DNA of 64,000 bases, taken from the NCBI GenBank assembly GCA_934338065.1, contig CAKRGX010000001.1, positions 1 through 64,000 of the forward strand, written 5' to 3'. Position 1 is the stretch's first letter. Every line of letters begins with the position of its first letter. The stretch is from an uncultured Eubacterium sp. (GTDB taxonomy: Bacteria > Bacillota > Clostridia > Lachnospirales > Lachnospiraceae). A model generated the notes under the pieces. It saw only the letters and a list, made by a program, of their open reading frames with translations, did not search any database and was not told the origin of the DNA. Made by a program: the position numbers and the translations under genes. This document shows positions 49,557 through 58,177 of the stretch, in pieces.

Positions 49557-50401
49557 TACACCTGCACCTTCTTTCTCTTCAGCAGGGAGAATAACAGATT
49601 TATGATCAGTATGAACACAAATAACACAACTCCCGTTGCAATCAATGCTTCCCGGTGAAGATCTGCCGCATAACCCATTTCTATGACAATATTAGCTGTC
49701 AGGGTGCGTACTCCCTTGAGCAGTCCGGCAGGCATACGGGCCTGATTACCTGCTATCATAATAACCGCCATTGTTTCACCTATGGCGCGTCCCACACCAA
49801 GTATCACACCTGCCAAAATACCTGATTTTGCTGCTGGAACTACCGTCCGGTATACACTTCTTTCATGTGTTGCACCCAATGCAAGTGCCCCCTGATAATA
49901 TTTTTCAGGAACTGCCTGCAACGCAGATTCGGATGTTTCAATGATCGTTGGCAGGATCATCATTCCCAAAAGGAGCGAAGCTGTCAGAACACTATTACCA
50001 TTACCGCCATAGAGATCTCTTACGAACGGCACCAGTACGACCAATCCGAAGAAGCCATAGACAACGGAAGGGATACCTGCCAGAAGATCAACACCGGTTT
50101 TTATCGGACGGTATAGTTTTCTCGGACAAAACTTAGCGAGGAAAACGGCTGCCAATATGCCGATAGGAACACCGACCAGTAACGCTCCCGCTGTTACATA
50201 GATACTTCCCAGAATCATGGGAAGTATCCCAAATTTATTATTTCCCGGTTTCCATGCCGTCCCTGTCAGAAAATTAAAGAGTCCGATTTTCTGCATAGCC
50301 GGTATCCCATTAACGAATAAGAAAATACAGATAAGCGCAACTGCCAGAATTGACACACAGGCTGCGAGCAGAAATACCATTTTCATCGCTTTTTCTTTCA
50401 T
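49556..50401 (-). CDS. pstC: Phosphate ABC transporter permease PstC
   Basis: A 281-residue permease with six helices, AGIPSVVYGFFGL and the coupling loop ALGATHERSVYRTVVPAAKSG. AAAGGA precedes the ATG; it begins 22 bases after pstS. Confidence 0.95.
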   Translation of the reverse strand: MKEKAMKMVFLLAACVSILAVALICIFLFVNGIPAMQKIGLFNFLTGTAWKPGNNKFGILPMILGSIYVTAGALLVGVPIGILAAVFLAKFCPRKLYRPIKTGVDLLAGIPSVVYGFFGLVVLVPFVRDLYGGNGNSVLTASLLLGMMILPTIIETSESALQAVPEKYYQGALALGATHERSVYRTVVPAAKSGILAGVILGVGRAIGETMAVIMIAGNQARMPAGLLKGVRTLTANIVIEMGYAADLHREALIATGVVLFVFILIINLLFSLLKRKKVQV

Positions 50402-50423
50402 TTCCGGTCCTTTCTGCTGATGT

Positions 50424-51326
50424 TTATTTCACATCAGCCCAGTTGGTAACATTGCCGCGGAATATATCATTTACCTGCTGCTTTGTCATATTATCTAACT
50501 TGTTATTTTTATTAGTAATGACTACAATACCATCTTTGGCGATCACAGTGGATTTCAGCCCCACTGCTGTCTCGCTATCCTTTAACTCACGGGATGCCAT
50601 GCCAATATCGCAGGTCTTTTCAGCTGCTGCATTCATGCCTGTTGTCGAATCACTTTCCTGAATCTCTATTTCCGCACTGTTGTTTGATTTCTTATATGCC
50701 TCTGCCAGTTTCTCCATAACCGGTGTGACAGAAGAAGAACCGGCTACAACAATCTTTCCTTTTGCACCATTGCTCTTGAAGGCACCATTTTCACTTGCCT
50801 TGATATAACCATTTGACTCAATAACTTTCTGTCCATCATCGCTCAGAATATAGTTGATAAAATCCTGTGCGACTTTACTTGGCGTTCCGTTTGTCGCAAT
50901 ATTAAATGGACGGGAAATTGCATAACTGCCATTATTAATATTATCAACCGTCGGTTCTGCGCCATCGATCTTCATCGCTTTTACCGTGTCATTAAGAGAA
51001 CCAAGAGAACAATAACCAATTGCATTTTCATCACCTGCTACCGTTGTCATTACAATTTCTGTGCTATTGGCAATATTTGCTTCCTCTGTCGTTTTATCTA
51101 CCTTTTCACCATTTTCTTCTTCCTCTACACCAAACAATTCTACAAAAGCACCGCGTGTTCCTGATCCATCCTCACGGGACACAACCGTAATCTCTGCATC
51201 GGTATCTCCTCCCTGTGACTCACTTGCTGTTTTTTCTGTGTTCCCCTCTTTACTGCCACATCCGGTCACGCAGCCTACTGTTAATACTCCGCACATCATA
51301 AGTGCCGCTAATTTTTTCAGTTTCAT
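50424..51326 (-). CDS. pstS: Phosphate-binding lipoprotein PstS, apparently circularly permuted
   Basis: A 300-residue lipoprotein with lipobox before C23 (or C19). The mature protein has the two PstS halves in reverse order. Residues 45-175 (ITVVSREDGSGTRGAF, NAIGYCSLGSL, SRPFN and DGQKVIESNGY) normally form the C-terminal half. Residues 190-300 (VVAGSSSVTPVMEKLAEAY, CDIGMASREL, AKDGIVVI and FRGNVTNW) normally come first. Total length equals one PstS, so this is not a duplication. All phosphate-contact blocks remain. It heads pstSCAB-phoU. Confidence 0.9.
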   Translation of the reverse strand: MKLKKLAALMMCGVLTVGCVTGCGSKEGNTEKTASESQGGDTDAEITVVSREDGSGTRGAFVELFGVEEEENGEKVDKTTEEANIANSTEIVMTTVAGDENAIGYCSLGSLNDTVKAMKIDGAEPTVDNINNGSYAISRPFNIATNGTPSKVAQDFINYILSDDGQKVIESNGYIKASENGAFKSNGAKGKIVVAGSSSVTPVMEKLAEAYKKSNNSAEIEIQESDSTTGMNAAAEKTCDIGMASRELKDSETAVGLKSTVIAKDGIVVITNKNNKLDNMTKQQVNDIFRGNVTNWADVK

Positions 51327-51370
51327 ATGAAACCCTCCTTAATCTCTTTTCTTTTTTGTTTTTTACAAAT

Positions 51371-51429
51371 ATTATATTAGTGCCGCTATGTAAAATCTGT
51401 AATCGCTCCAAAGTAAACTATAAGTAAAA
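51371..51429 (-). promoter_or_regulatory. pstS promoter with TTTAC-type repeats (possible Pho box)
   Basis: A consensus TATAAT (51376-51371, minus) lacks a good -35. Upstream are four TTTAC/ATTAC-like repeats (plus-strand GTAAAA 51390, GTAATC 51399, GTAAAC 51413, GTAAAA 51424), two spaced 11 bases apart. A weak -35 with repeats fits a response-regulator-activated promoter. The regulator is inferred. Confidence 0.35.
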
Positions 51430-51441
51430 TGTTCGTCAAAT

Positions 51442-51516
51442 AAAAAAAGCAGTCTATTCGCGCTGAGACAAGATAACACCGTATCTTATAGTCTCTCGCG
51501 GATAAACTGCTTTTTT
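51442..51516 (-). terminator. Large hairpin terminator overlapping the folA stop
   Basis: AAAAAAGCAGT (51442-51453) pairs with ACTGCTTTTTT (51506-51516). Inner CGCG/CGCG and GAGAC/GTCTC pairs and AAGATA/TATCTT extend the stem. A/T runs on both sides suit both strands. The folA stop codon (51515-51517) lies in its base. Confidence 0.8.
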
Positions 51517-52003
51517 ATTTTCGATATAACTCAAAACTACACTCAACTCCCTGTCTCTTATCGACAAGATGAAAGTCTTCTTTGATAACCGGGAAATACG
51601 TATCTCCCTCTTCTTCTGTCTTAAGAACCGTCAGATAAATTTCCTGTGCAAATGCCATTCCTTCTTCATAAATTCTGCTGCCTCCACAAAGGAATATCTT
51701 TTTCCCCGGATAACGTTCTCTGGCATCTTTGATTGCCTCCGGCAGAGAAGATGCTGTATGGCACTTGTCTTGTTCTATCTGCCGTGTCGCTGACACCACG
51801 TAAGTTATCCTGCCCGGCAGCGGTTTTCCGATTTCTTCAAATGACCGCCGCCCCATTATGATTACATTTTTCATCGTCAACCGTTTAAAATGTTCTCTGT
51901 CCTCCGGAAGATCCCACGGAATCTTCCCCTTTCTGCCAATTACCCTGTTCTTCGCCATAGCGGCAATAATCGCTATGGCTTCGCCCTGTTTGTTTTGTTT
52001 CAT
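51515..52003 (-). CDS. folA: Dihydrofolate reductase
   Basis: A 162-residue NADPH-dependent enzyme of folate metabolism. IAIIAAMAKNRVIGRKGKIPW, LPEDREHFKRLT, IIMGRRSFEEI and FLCGGSRIY are the standard blocks. Start at ATG 52003; the frame extends 23 unrelated residues further back. The ribosome site (AGGAG, 13 bases away) is poorly spaced. No thyA in view. Confidence 0.93.
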   Translation of the reverse strand: MKQNKQGEAIAIIAAMAKNRVIGRKGKIPWDLPEDREHFKRLTMKNVIIMGRRSFEEIGKPLPGRITYVVSATRQIEQDKCHTASSLPEAIKDARERYPGKKIFLCGGSRIYEEGMAFAQEIYLTVLKTEEEGDTYFPVIKEDFHLVDKRQGVECSFELYRK

Positions 52004-52031
52004 TGGTTTGTGTAGTCTCCTGCCATTTGTT

Positions 52032-54080
52032 TTACAACAAACTCTTCCAAACTGTAGCACCATTTTTTCCAATGCGTACTGTCACTTTTCCATCCTTTAC
52101 ACGACTGCTGAAAGCCGCCATACTATAGCCATTTTCCGAGCTATACATCATATTATACATTCGCTCGCCATCTTTCATACCCAGACGCCAGACTTCCACT
52201 TCTACATCATGAGCCTCTCCTCCCGTCTGTACAACGATAAAAGCACGTTCTTTATCATTAAATCGTCCATAAGCGATCAGATTCTGCTCACTCATAAGGT
52301 AAATCAGACTCCCCGAACGAAATACCTCATAATCCTTGTGGATGCGTATCATTTCCTTATGAAAACTTATCATCTGTTTATCCTCATGCCCCCAGGGATA
52401 TGTGCGGCGGCTGTCCGGATCCGTCCATCCACAGACACCTGCCTCATCTCCATAATAAACAGTAGGAGCACCGATCCATGTCATCTGCATCATCACTGCC
52501 TGTCTCATGACCGCTGTATTAACTCCCCTGTCGGCTGCCTTAGCTCCGGCAAAAGCAGTGCGCCCAATCATATGATTCGTACGGGTCAGAAAGCGCGAAT
52601 GGTCATGATTTGACAGCTCATTCATCGCCACCTGTGCAGACGGCATTGTGAAACGTGCGCCATAATTTGTCATCGCAGCAAAAAAAGCATCGGCATTACC
52701 TACCATTCCCTGTTTATACACATCACTGTGTTTTTCCATACCGGTCAGGAACCAACTGACCGGCTCCATAAAAGCATCATAGTTCATTACCGTATCCCAT
52801 TGGCTGCCATCCAGCCACGATGACGGATCCCCATAATGCTCTGCCAGGATAATCGCATCTGAATTAGCTGATTTTACAGCTTTACGAAATTCCTGCCAGA
52901 ATTTATGGTTATACTCTCCTGTCTTTCCCAGGTCAGCTGCCACATCCAGACGCCATCCATCCACATGATACGGAGCGGACACCCACTTATGCGCAATATT
53001 CCAGATATATTCCGCCAGATGTTCAGATCCTTCATAGTTCAGTTTCGGCAAGGTATCATTTCCCCACCAGGAATCATAGTATGTGTTATCCGGCCAGGTT
53101 CCATCCGGATAAAAATGAAAGAAATCATGATAAGGACTGTCTTCTGTCAAAAAAGCACCTTTTTCATAAGAAGCATCTTTATCATATATTTTCTCCCGAT
53201 CCAGCCATTTATTAAAAGATCCACAGTGATTAAACACACCATCCAAAATAATTTTCATTCCACGTCGATGTACTTCTTCAACAAATCTGGCAAAAAAAGT
53301 ATTGCTTGCTTCCAGATTTTTTTTATTCACAACACGCTGGATATATTTTCCAGCTTGTGCATTTTCCATAATCCCCTCTGCCAGAGGTTCTCCACCGTCT
53401 TCCACGATCACACCGTAATGAGGATCAATATAATCATAATCCTGTGTATCATATTTGTGATTTGACGGAGAGACAAAAATCGGATTAAGGTAAAGGACTT
53501 CTACACCCAGTTCCTGCAGATAATCCAATTTTTCCCAAATACCTTTAATGTCTCCTCCATAAAAACGCCTTACATCCATCGATGCCGGCAGTTCATTCCA
53601 GTCAGCAACTCTCCTACAATGTTCGCCAATGTAAGTATACTCATCATCCACTACATCATTACTCGTATCTCCATTATAAAAACGATCAACAAAGATCTGA
53701 TACATGACAGCGCCTTTTGCCCACGACGGGGTAGAAAAGCCGGGAATAATGCAGAAGTTAAAATACGGGTTATTCTGATCAACTACACCCTGCCGGTTGC
53801 AGATCACACATTCTCCTCCCTGTCTGATTTCAAAATAATAACTAATCTGCTTGTCATGTAAAGATACTGTTGTCTCATAATAATCAAACAGTTCTGTTGC
53901 ATGTAACCTATACATTGCCAGCCGTTCACCATCTACTACAGCAGTTACCGTATCTACATTATCTTTCCCAACACGGCAGCGTATCTTTACTGGCTCATAT
54001 TTTTCAGGTTCAGCAGGGATAACAAAACCAGCTGACCCATCACTAAAAACAGCTTTTCTATTAATTCCACCTGTGTTCAT
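52032..54080 (-). CDS. GH13 neopullulanase/cyclomaltodextrinase-type alpha-glycosidase
   Basis: A 682-residue GH13 enzyme, probably subfamily 20, cytoplasmic (no signal peptide). An N-terminal beta-sandwich (1-115) is followed by the barrel with YQIFVDRFYNGD, DGVFNHCG, GWRLDVAADL (nucleophile Asp), ILAEHYGD (acid/base Glu) and ELSNHDHSRF. A C-terminal beta domain ends it. It would cut cyclodextrins, pullulan or maltooligosaccharides. ATG 54080 has GGAG 6 bases upstream. The gene starts only 42 bases after the hairpin following ftsH. Confidence 0.92.
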   Translation of the reverse strand: MNTGGINRKAVFSDGSAGFVIPAEPEKYEPVKIRCRVGKDNVDTVTAVVDGERLAMYRLHATELFDYYETTVSLHDKQISYYFEIRQGGECVICNRQGVVDQNNPYFNFCIIPGFSTPSWAKGAVMYQIFVDRFYNGDTSNDVVDDEYTYIGEHCRRVADWNELPASMDVRRFYGGDIKGIWEKLDYLQELGVEVLYLNPIFVSPSNHKYDTQDYDYIDPHYGVIVEDGGEPLAEGIMENAQAGKYIQRVVNKKNLEASNTFFARFVEEVHRRGMKIILDGVFNHCGSFNKWLDREKIYDKDASYEKGAFLTEDSPYHDFFHFYPDGTWPDNTYYDSWWGNDTLPKLNYEGSEHLAEYIWNIAHKWVSAPYHVDGWRLDVAADLGKTGEYNHKFWQEFRKAVKSANSDAIILAEHYGDPSSWLDGSQWDTVMNYDAFMEPVSWFLTGMEKHSDVYKQGMVGNADAFFAAMTNYGARFTMPSAQVAMNELSNHDHSRFLTRTNHMIGRTAFAGAKAADRGVNTAVMRQAVMMQMTWIGAPTVYYGDEAGVCGWTDPDSRRTYPWGHEDKQMISFHKEMIRIHKDYEVFRSGSLIYLMSEQNLIAYGRFNDKERAFIVVQTGGEAHDVEVEVWRLGMKDGERMYNMMYSSENGYSMAAFSSRVKDGKVTVRIGKNGATVWKSLL

Positions 54081-54121
54081 ATCAAACTCCGTTCCAAACA
54101 AAAAATTTCTTTACATAAATC

Positions 54122-54150
54122 AAAAGGACAGCTTACGTTGCTGTCCTTTT
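54122..54150 (-). terminator. Terminator-like hairpin between ftsH and the GH13 gene
   Basis: AAAAGGACAGC (54122-54132), 7-base loop, GCTGTCCTTTT (54140-54150) is a perfect 11-bp stem ending in TTTT on the minus strand. The remaining 54151-54333 is AT-rich with no gene or clear promoter. Its nearness to the GH13 start allows attenuation as well as termination. Confidence 0.65.
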
Positions 54151-54333
54151 GGGAGAAGGTATTTTTGTTACTTATGGGGTGTAGCAAAAACTATATAATG
54201 TATTGGGGTTTACGAGTAATACTATAACACCATACAACAAAACAGTGTGCACAAAGTTTATAAAATATAGCACTTTCTTTTGTTGCTTTTGCCTAACGAT
54301 TTTCTCCCATTTGAACTTTTGCACAAAGAGTCA

Positions 54334-56175
54334 TTAATCTTCTGCAATTGCTTCGTCATTTTGTCCAAACATTGATTCAAACTCTTCCTGCCCGATCCGT
54401 TCCTTCTCTATCAACAGCTCTGCCAGACGGTGAAGAACTTCCATATTCTCCTGCAGCATATCTTTTGCTTTCTTATGACAGTAATCAATGATCTTCTTAA
54501 CCTCTTTGTCGATTACTTCGGCTGTTCCTTCACTGAAATTCTTCGAATGTCCGATATCACGGCCAATAAACACCTCGTCATCCGATGTGCTGTAATTGAT
54601 CATTCCCAGCTCGTCTGAAAAACCATACTTGGTAACCATATCTCTCGCCCGTTCGGTTGCCTGTCGTATATCCTGACTGGCTCCCGTCGTCACATCATCA
54701 AAGGCCAGACTCTCTGCAATACGTCCTCCCAGACATACAATAATGTCTTGCAGCATTTTGCCTTTTGTCAGATACATCTCATCTTTTTCCGGAAGAGGCA
54801 TTGTATAACCACCGGCTCCCTGCCCCGTAGGTATAACGGACACCGTATAAACCGGACCTACATCTGGAAGCAGATGGAACAGGATAGCATGCCCCGCCTC
54901 ATGATAAGCCGTAATCTTCTTATCTTTTTCCGATATAATGCGGCTCTTCTTCTCCGAACCAATCCCTACTTTAATAAATGACTTCCGGATATCCTCATCA
55001 ACAACATACTTGCGATTATCACGAGCAGCCGAGATAGCCGCCTCATTAAGAAGATTCTCCAGATCCGCTCCGGCAAATCCCGCCGTTGTACGAGCCACTT
55101 CTTCCAGATTAACATCATCTGCCAGCGGCTTATTCTTAGCATGCACTTTGAGTATATCCTCGCGGCCACGAACATCCGGCAGACCAACGTGGATACGCCT
55201 GTCAAAACGTCCCGGACGCAAAATAGCAGGATCCAGAATATCCACACGGTTTGTTGCCGCCATCACAATAATTCCCTCATTGACACCAAAGCCATCCATC
55301 TCAACCAGCATCTGATTCAGCGTCTGCTCACGCTCATCATGTCCACCGCCAAGACCACTGCCTCGTCTTCTCGCTACCGCATCGATCTCATCGATAAATA
55401 CAATACAAGGAGCATTTTTCTTTGCATCCGCAAACAGATCTCTTACACGGGATGCCCCCACTCCGACAAACATCTCTACAAAATCAGAACCTGATATACT
55501 GAAAAATGGTACGCCCGCTTCACCCGCTACAGCCTTTGCAAGTAAGGTCTTTCCCGTTCCGGGAGGACCGACCATGATCACACCTTTCGGAATACGTGCT
55601 CCCAACTCGGTATATTTCTGCGGATCTGCAAGAAAATCTACAATTTCTTCCAATTGCTCTTTTTCCTCTACCAGCCCCGCAACATCGGCAAATGTCTTAA
55701 CCTTGTCATCCGGCGAAGTCATTTTAGCACGGCTCTTGCCAAAATTCATCATCTTAGCATTGGCTCCGCCGCCTCCCTGTGCGCGGCTCGTCATCATGCT
55801 AAACAGGAAAAAGATTACAACAAAGCCAATAACATACGGTAAGATCTCCATAAACCACGGAGTCGTCGCCACATCACTTACTTTCACATTCGTATATTGT
55901 GCAGAATCTAAGAAATCTAGCACAGTATTAACATCCGGTGCATAAAAAGATTGCTGCTTATTATCTTCTGTCTTCACAACAACCTCGCCGGTCGGTACTT
56001 CCTGGTTCTGCTCTATCACAACTTCCGAAATTTTCTTATCCGTTATATCCTTTTTAAACTGTGTATAAGAATAGGTGCCACGATTCATCCCCGACATAAA
56101 ATCTCCGGATAACGCTGCCAGCAAAATGATCGCCGCTAGAACAACAAAAAATCCATAACCCTTTAACCCCTTCAT
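54334..56175 (-). CDS. ftsH: ATP-dependent zinc metalloprotease FtsH
   Basis: A 613-residue membrane AAA+ protease. Two membrane helices (about 7-25 and 108-128) flank an extracytoplasmic domain. Walker [12 protein letters not shown] region [20 protein letters not shown] and zinc motif HEAGH are intact. 4 bases after hpt, as in Bacillus tilS-hprT-ftsH. Confidence 0.97.
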   Translation of the reverse strand: MKGLKGYGFFVVLAAIILLAALSGDFMSGMNRGTYSYTQFKKDITDKKISEVVIEQNQEVPTGEVVVKTEDNKQQSFYAPDVNTVLDFLDSAQYTNVKVSDVATTPWFMEILPYVIGFVVIFFLFSMMTSRAQGGGGANAKMMNFGKSRAKMTSPDDKVKTFADVAGLVEEKEQLEEIVDFLADPQKYTELGARIPKGVIMVGPPGTGKTLLAKAVAGEAGVPFFSISGSDFVEMFVGVGASRVRDLFADAKKNAPCIVFIDEIDAVARRRGSGLGGGHDEREQTLNQMLVEMDGFGVNEGIIVMAATNRVDILDPAILRPGRFDRRIHVGLPDVRGREDILKVHAKNKPLADDVNLEEVARTTAGFAGADLENLLNEAAISAARDNRKYVVDEDIRKSFIKVGIGSEKKSRIISEKDKKITAYHEAGHAILFHLLPDVGPVYTVSVIPTGQGAGGYTMPLPEKDEMYLTKGKMLQDIIVCLGGRIAESLAFDDVTTGASQDIRQATERARDMVTKYGFSDELGMINYSTSDDEVFIGRDIGHSKNFSEGTAEVIDKEVKKIIDYCHKKAKDMLQENMEVLHRLAELLIEKERIGQEEFESMFGQNDEAIAED

Positions 56176-56179
56176 CGGA

Positions 56180-56710
56180 TTAATCCTCCTTCATTTTTAA
56201 TTCGCCAATATATGGAAAATTGCGATACTTCTGTGCATAATCCAGCCCAAAGCCAACCACATACTGATTTTGTATGGTAAAACCTGTATAAGCAATATCT
56301 ACCTCTGAAACACGGCACTCCGGTTTATCCAGCAAAGTACAGATCCGCAGACTGGCAGGATTTCTTTTTTCAAGAATATGCGCAAGATATGCCAGTGTTC
56401 TTCCGCTATCAACAATATCTTCGATCACAAGCACTTCTCTTCCTTCAATAGACATTGTCAACTCTTGATTGATCGTGATACTGCCGCTGCTTGTAGTCGC
56501 ATCACCATAACTCGAAACTCCCATAAAATCAATCGTAACCGGCACTTTAATATATTTTGCCAGTTCACAGGTAAAAAATACACTGCCTTTTAAAATGCAG
56601 ACTAAATGAAGTTCCTTTCCCTCATAATCATGGTTGATCTGCCCAGCCAGTTCCTTTACCCTTGCTTTCAGATCTTCTTCTTTGATCAATACACTAATTT
56701 CTTCCTTCAT
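56180..56710 (-). CDS. hpt: Hypoxanthine phosphoribosyltransferase
   Basis: A 176-residue purine salvage enzyme with [11 protein letters not shown] and PRPP loop [20 protein letters not shown] lies before the ATG. It sits between tilS and ftsH. Confidence 0.95.
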   Translation of the reverse strand: MKEEISVLIKEEDLKARVKELAGQINHDYEGKELHLVCILKGSVFFTCELAKYIKVPVTIDFMGVSSYGDATTSSGSITINQELTMSIEGREVLVIEDIVDSGRTLAYLAHILEKRNPASLRICTLLDKPECRVSEVDIAYTGFTIQNQYVVGFGLDYAQKYRNFPYIGELKMKED

Positions 56711-56734
56711 GATGTACCCTTTCTTTGATAGCAG

Positions 56735-58126
56735 CTATTCAATCTCAACTACCAAAACGCATTTTGTTTTATCTGTTATTTTATAGTCTGTTCCCATTCG
56801 GTCCGGAAAAGCCCACAGCACCTTGTTGCCTTCAGCCAAAACTAACTGTCTCTGTCGGTCTGCCACCGGTATTTTCTGATCCATATAATAACGGCTTAAC
56901 TTCTTTCGATGTCCTTCTTCGTCAATCGTCAGATAATCTCCTTCACATGGATTTCTCAAAACTAAACCATTGTTAATCATATCATAATCGAACCATTTCG
57001 TATAGTCCTTTTGGGGAATTTCTTGTGGGAGATCACTTCTTCTTCTGCACATAAGTGTGATACAACTATTTTCCCCATTTATTGTTACTATATTCTGGGA
57101 TGGTACCGGACATTCCACAAATATATCAACCGGCTCCCGGTTATTTTCCTGATATAAAAACAACTTATCATAGCGTCGTTCAACCACCATTTTCCCCGGC
57201 AGATAAATCCGTTTTCCCGTCTCTTTCCTGAGTAGTTCCCACACCTGCCGGTAGTGTATGCGCATAACATCCTTTGCCCCCATCACGCCGGCAGAGAAGA
57301 AAGCACGCAGCACCTCATCTGCAATCACTTTTTCCTGCCGCAAAAAAGTGTTACAATCAAGAGAAATTGTTCCGTTCTCTTCCTCCTTTATAATCTGTCC
57401 GATTGCCTTCTCCGCCTGCCGCTCTATATAATCGCACCACTGTCCGGCATCTGCTGCCACATCGGCAAGATGCCGCACCACCTGATGATTCATATGGTCT
57501 CTGATCTGCGGCAGAAGTTCCCTGCGTATATAGTTTCTCGAATAATGCAGATCACTATTTGTACTATCCTGTCGATACGCCAGATGATTCTCCTGCAGAT
57601 ATGTTTCAATCTCAGCACGGGATGTTCCGAGAAGCGGCCGGATAATTTTGCCCCTTTTCGGACTCATTCCGGTAAGTCCGCGCATTCCGCTTCCCCGAAG
57701 CAGTTGAAAGAGAACTGTCTCTGCCTGGTCATCCTGATGATGGGCTACTGCTATCCGGTCAGCTCCCAGCTCTTTACGCAGCCGTTCAAACTCCCGGTAA
57801 CGCCACTCACGCCCTGCCTCTTCTTCCGTCATACCACTCTTTCTGGCAGCCTCAGGGATATTCTCCTGGACAAGAAAAAACGGAATATTCCATATACGAC
57901 AAAGCTGCTGCACAAAAGAGGCATCTTCATCCGCCTCCTGTCCCCGGATTCCATGATTCATATGAACAGCCGTAAGCGTCAGTTTCCATTCCTGCCGCAT
58001 CTTATATAGCAAATGCAGCAGGCAGACCGAATCAGCGCCACCTGATACACCAGTCAGAATATGTGCTCCATATTCAAAAAGTTCCTGCTTTTTTATGTAT
58101 TCTATCAATTTCTGCTTCACACTCAC
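56735..58126 (-). CDS. tilS: tRNA(Ile)-lysidine synthase
   Basis: A 463-residue N-type ATP pyrophosphatase that converts C34 of tRNA-Ile2 to lysidine. The PP-loop is TGVSGGADSVCLLHLL. HMNHGIRGQEADEDASFV and VAHHQDDQAETVLFQLLRGSG are TilS-specific. The C-terminal TilS domain (RNPCEGDYLTIDEEGHRKKL) is complete. Confidence 0.95.
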   Translation of the reverse strand: MSVKQKLIEYIKKQELFEYGAHILTGVSGGADSVCLLHLLYKMRQEWKLTLTAVHMNHGIRGQEADEDASFVQQLCRIWNIPFFLVQENIPEAARKSGMTEEEAGREWRYREFERLRKELGADRIAVAHHQDDQAETVLFQLLRGSGMRGLTGMSPKRGKIIRPLLGTSRAEIETYLQENHLAYRQDSTNSDLHYSRNYIRRELLPQIRDHMNHQVVRHLADVAADAGQWCDYIERQAEKAIGQIIKEEENGTISLDCNTFLRQEKVIADEVLRAFFSAGVMGAKDVMRIHYRQVWELLRKETGKRIYLPGKMVVERRYDKLFLYQENNREPVDIFVECPVPSQNIVTINGENSCITLMCRRRSDLPQEIPQKDYTKWFDYDMINNGLVLRNPCEGDYLTIDEEGHRKKLSRYYMDQKIPVADRQRQLVLAEGNKVLWAFPDRMGTDYKITDKTKCVLVVEIE

Positions 58127-58177
58127 TGCCCCTTTATCTCTAACTAACTTACATTGTAATGTTTTTTCTGATATCCG

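Noticed and set aside
50424..51326. Truncated tandem PstS
   Set aside because: Each conserved block occurs once and total length equals a single PstS; only the order differs.
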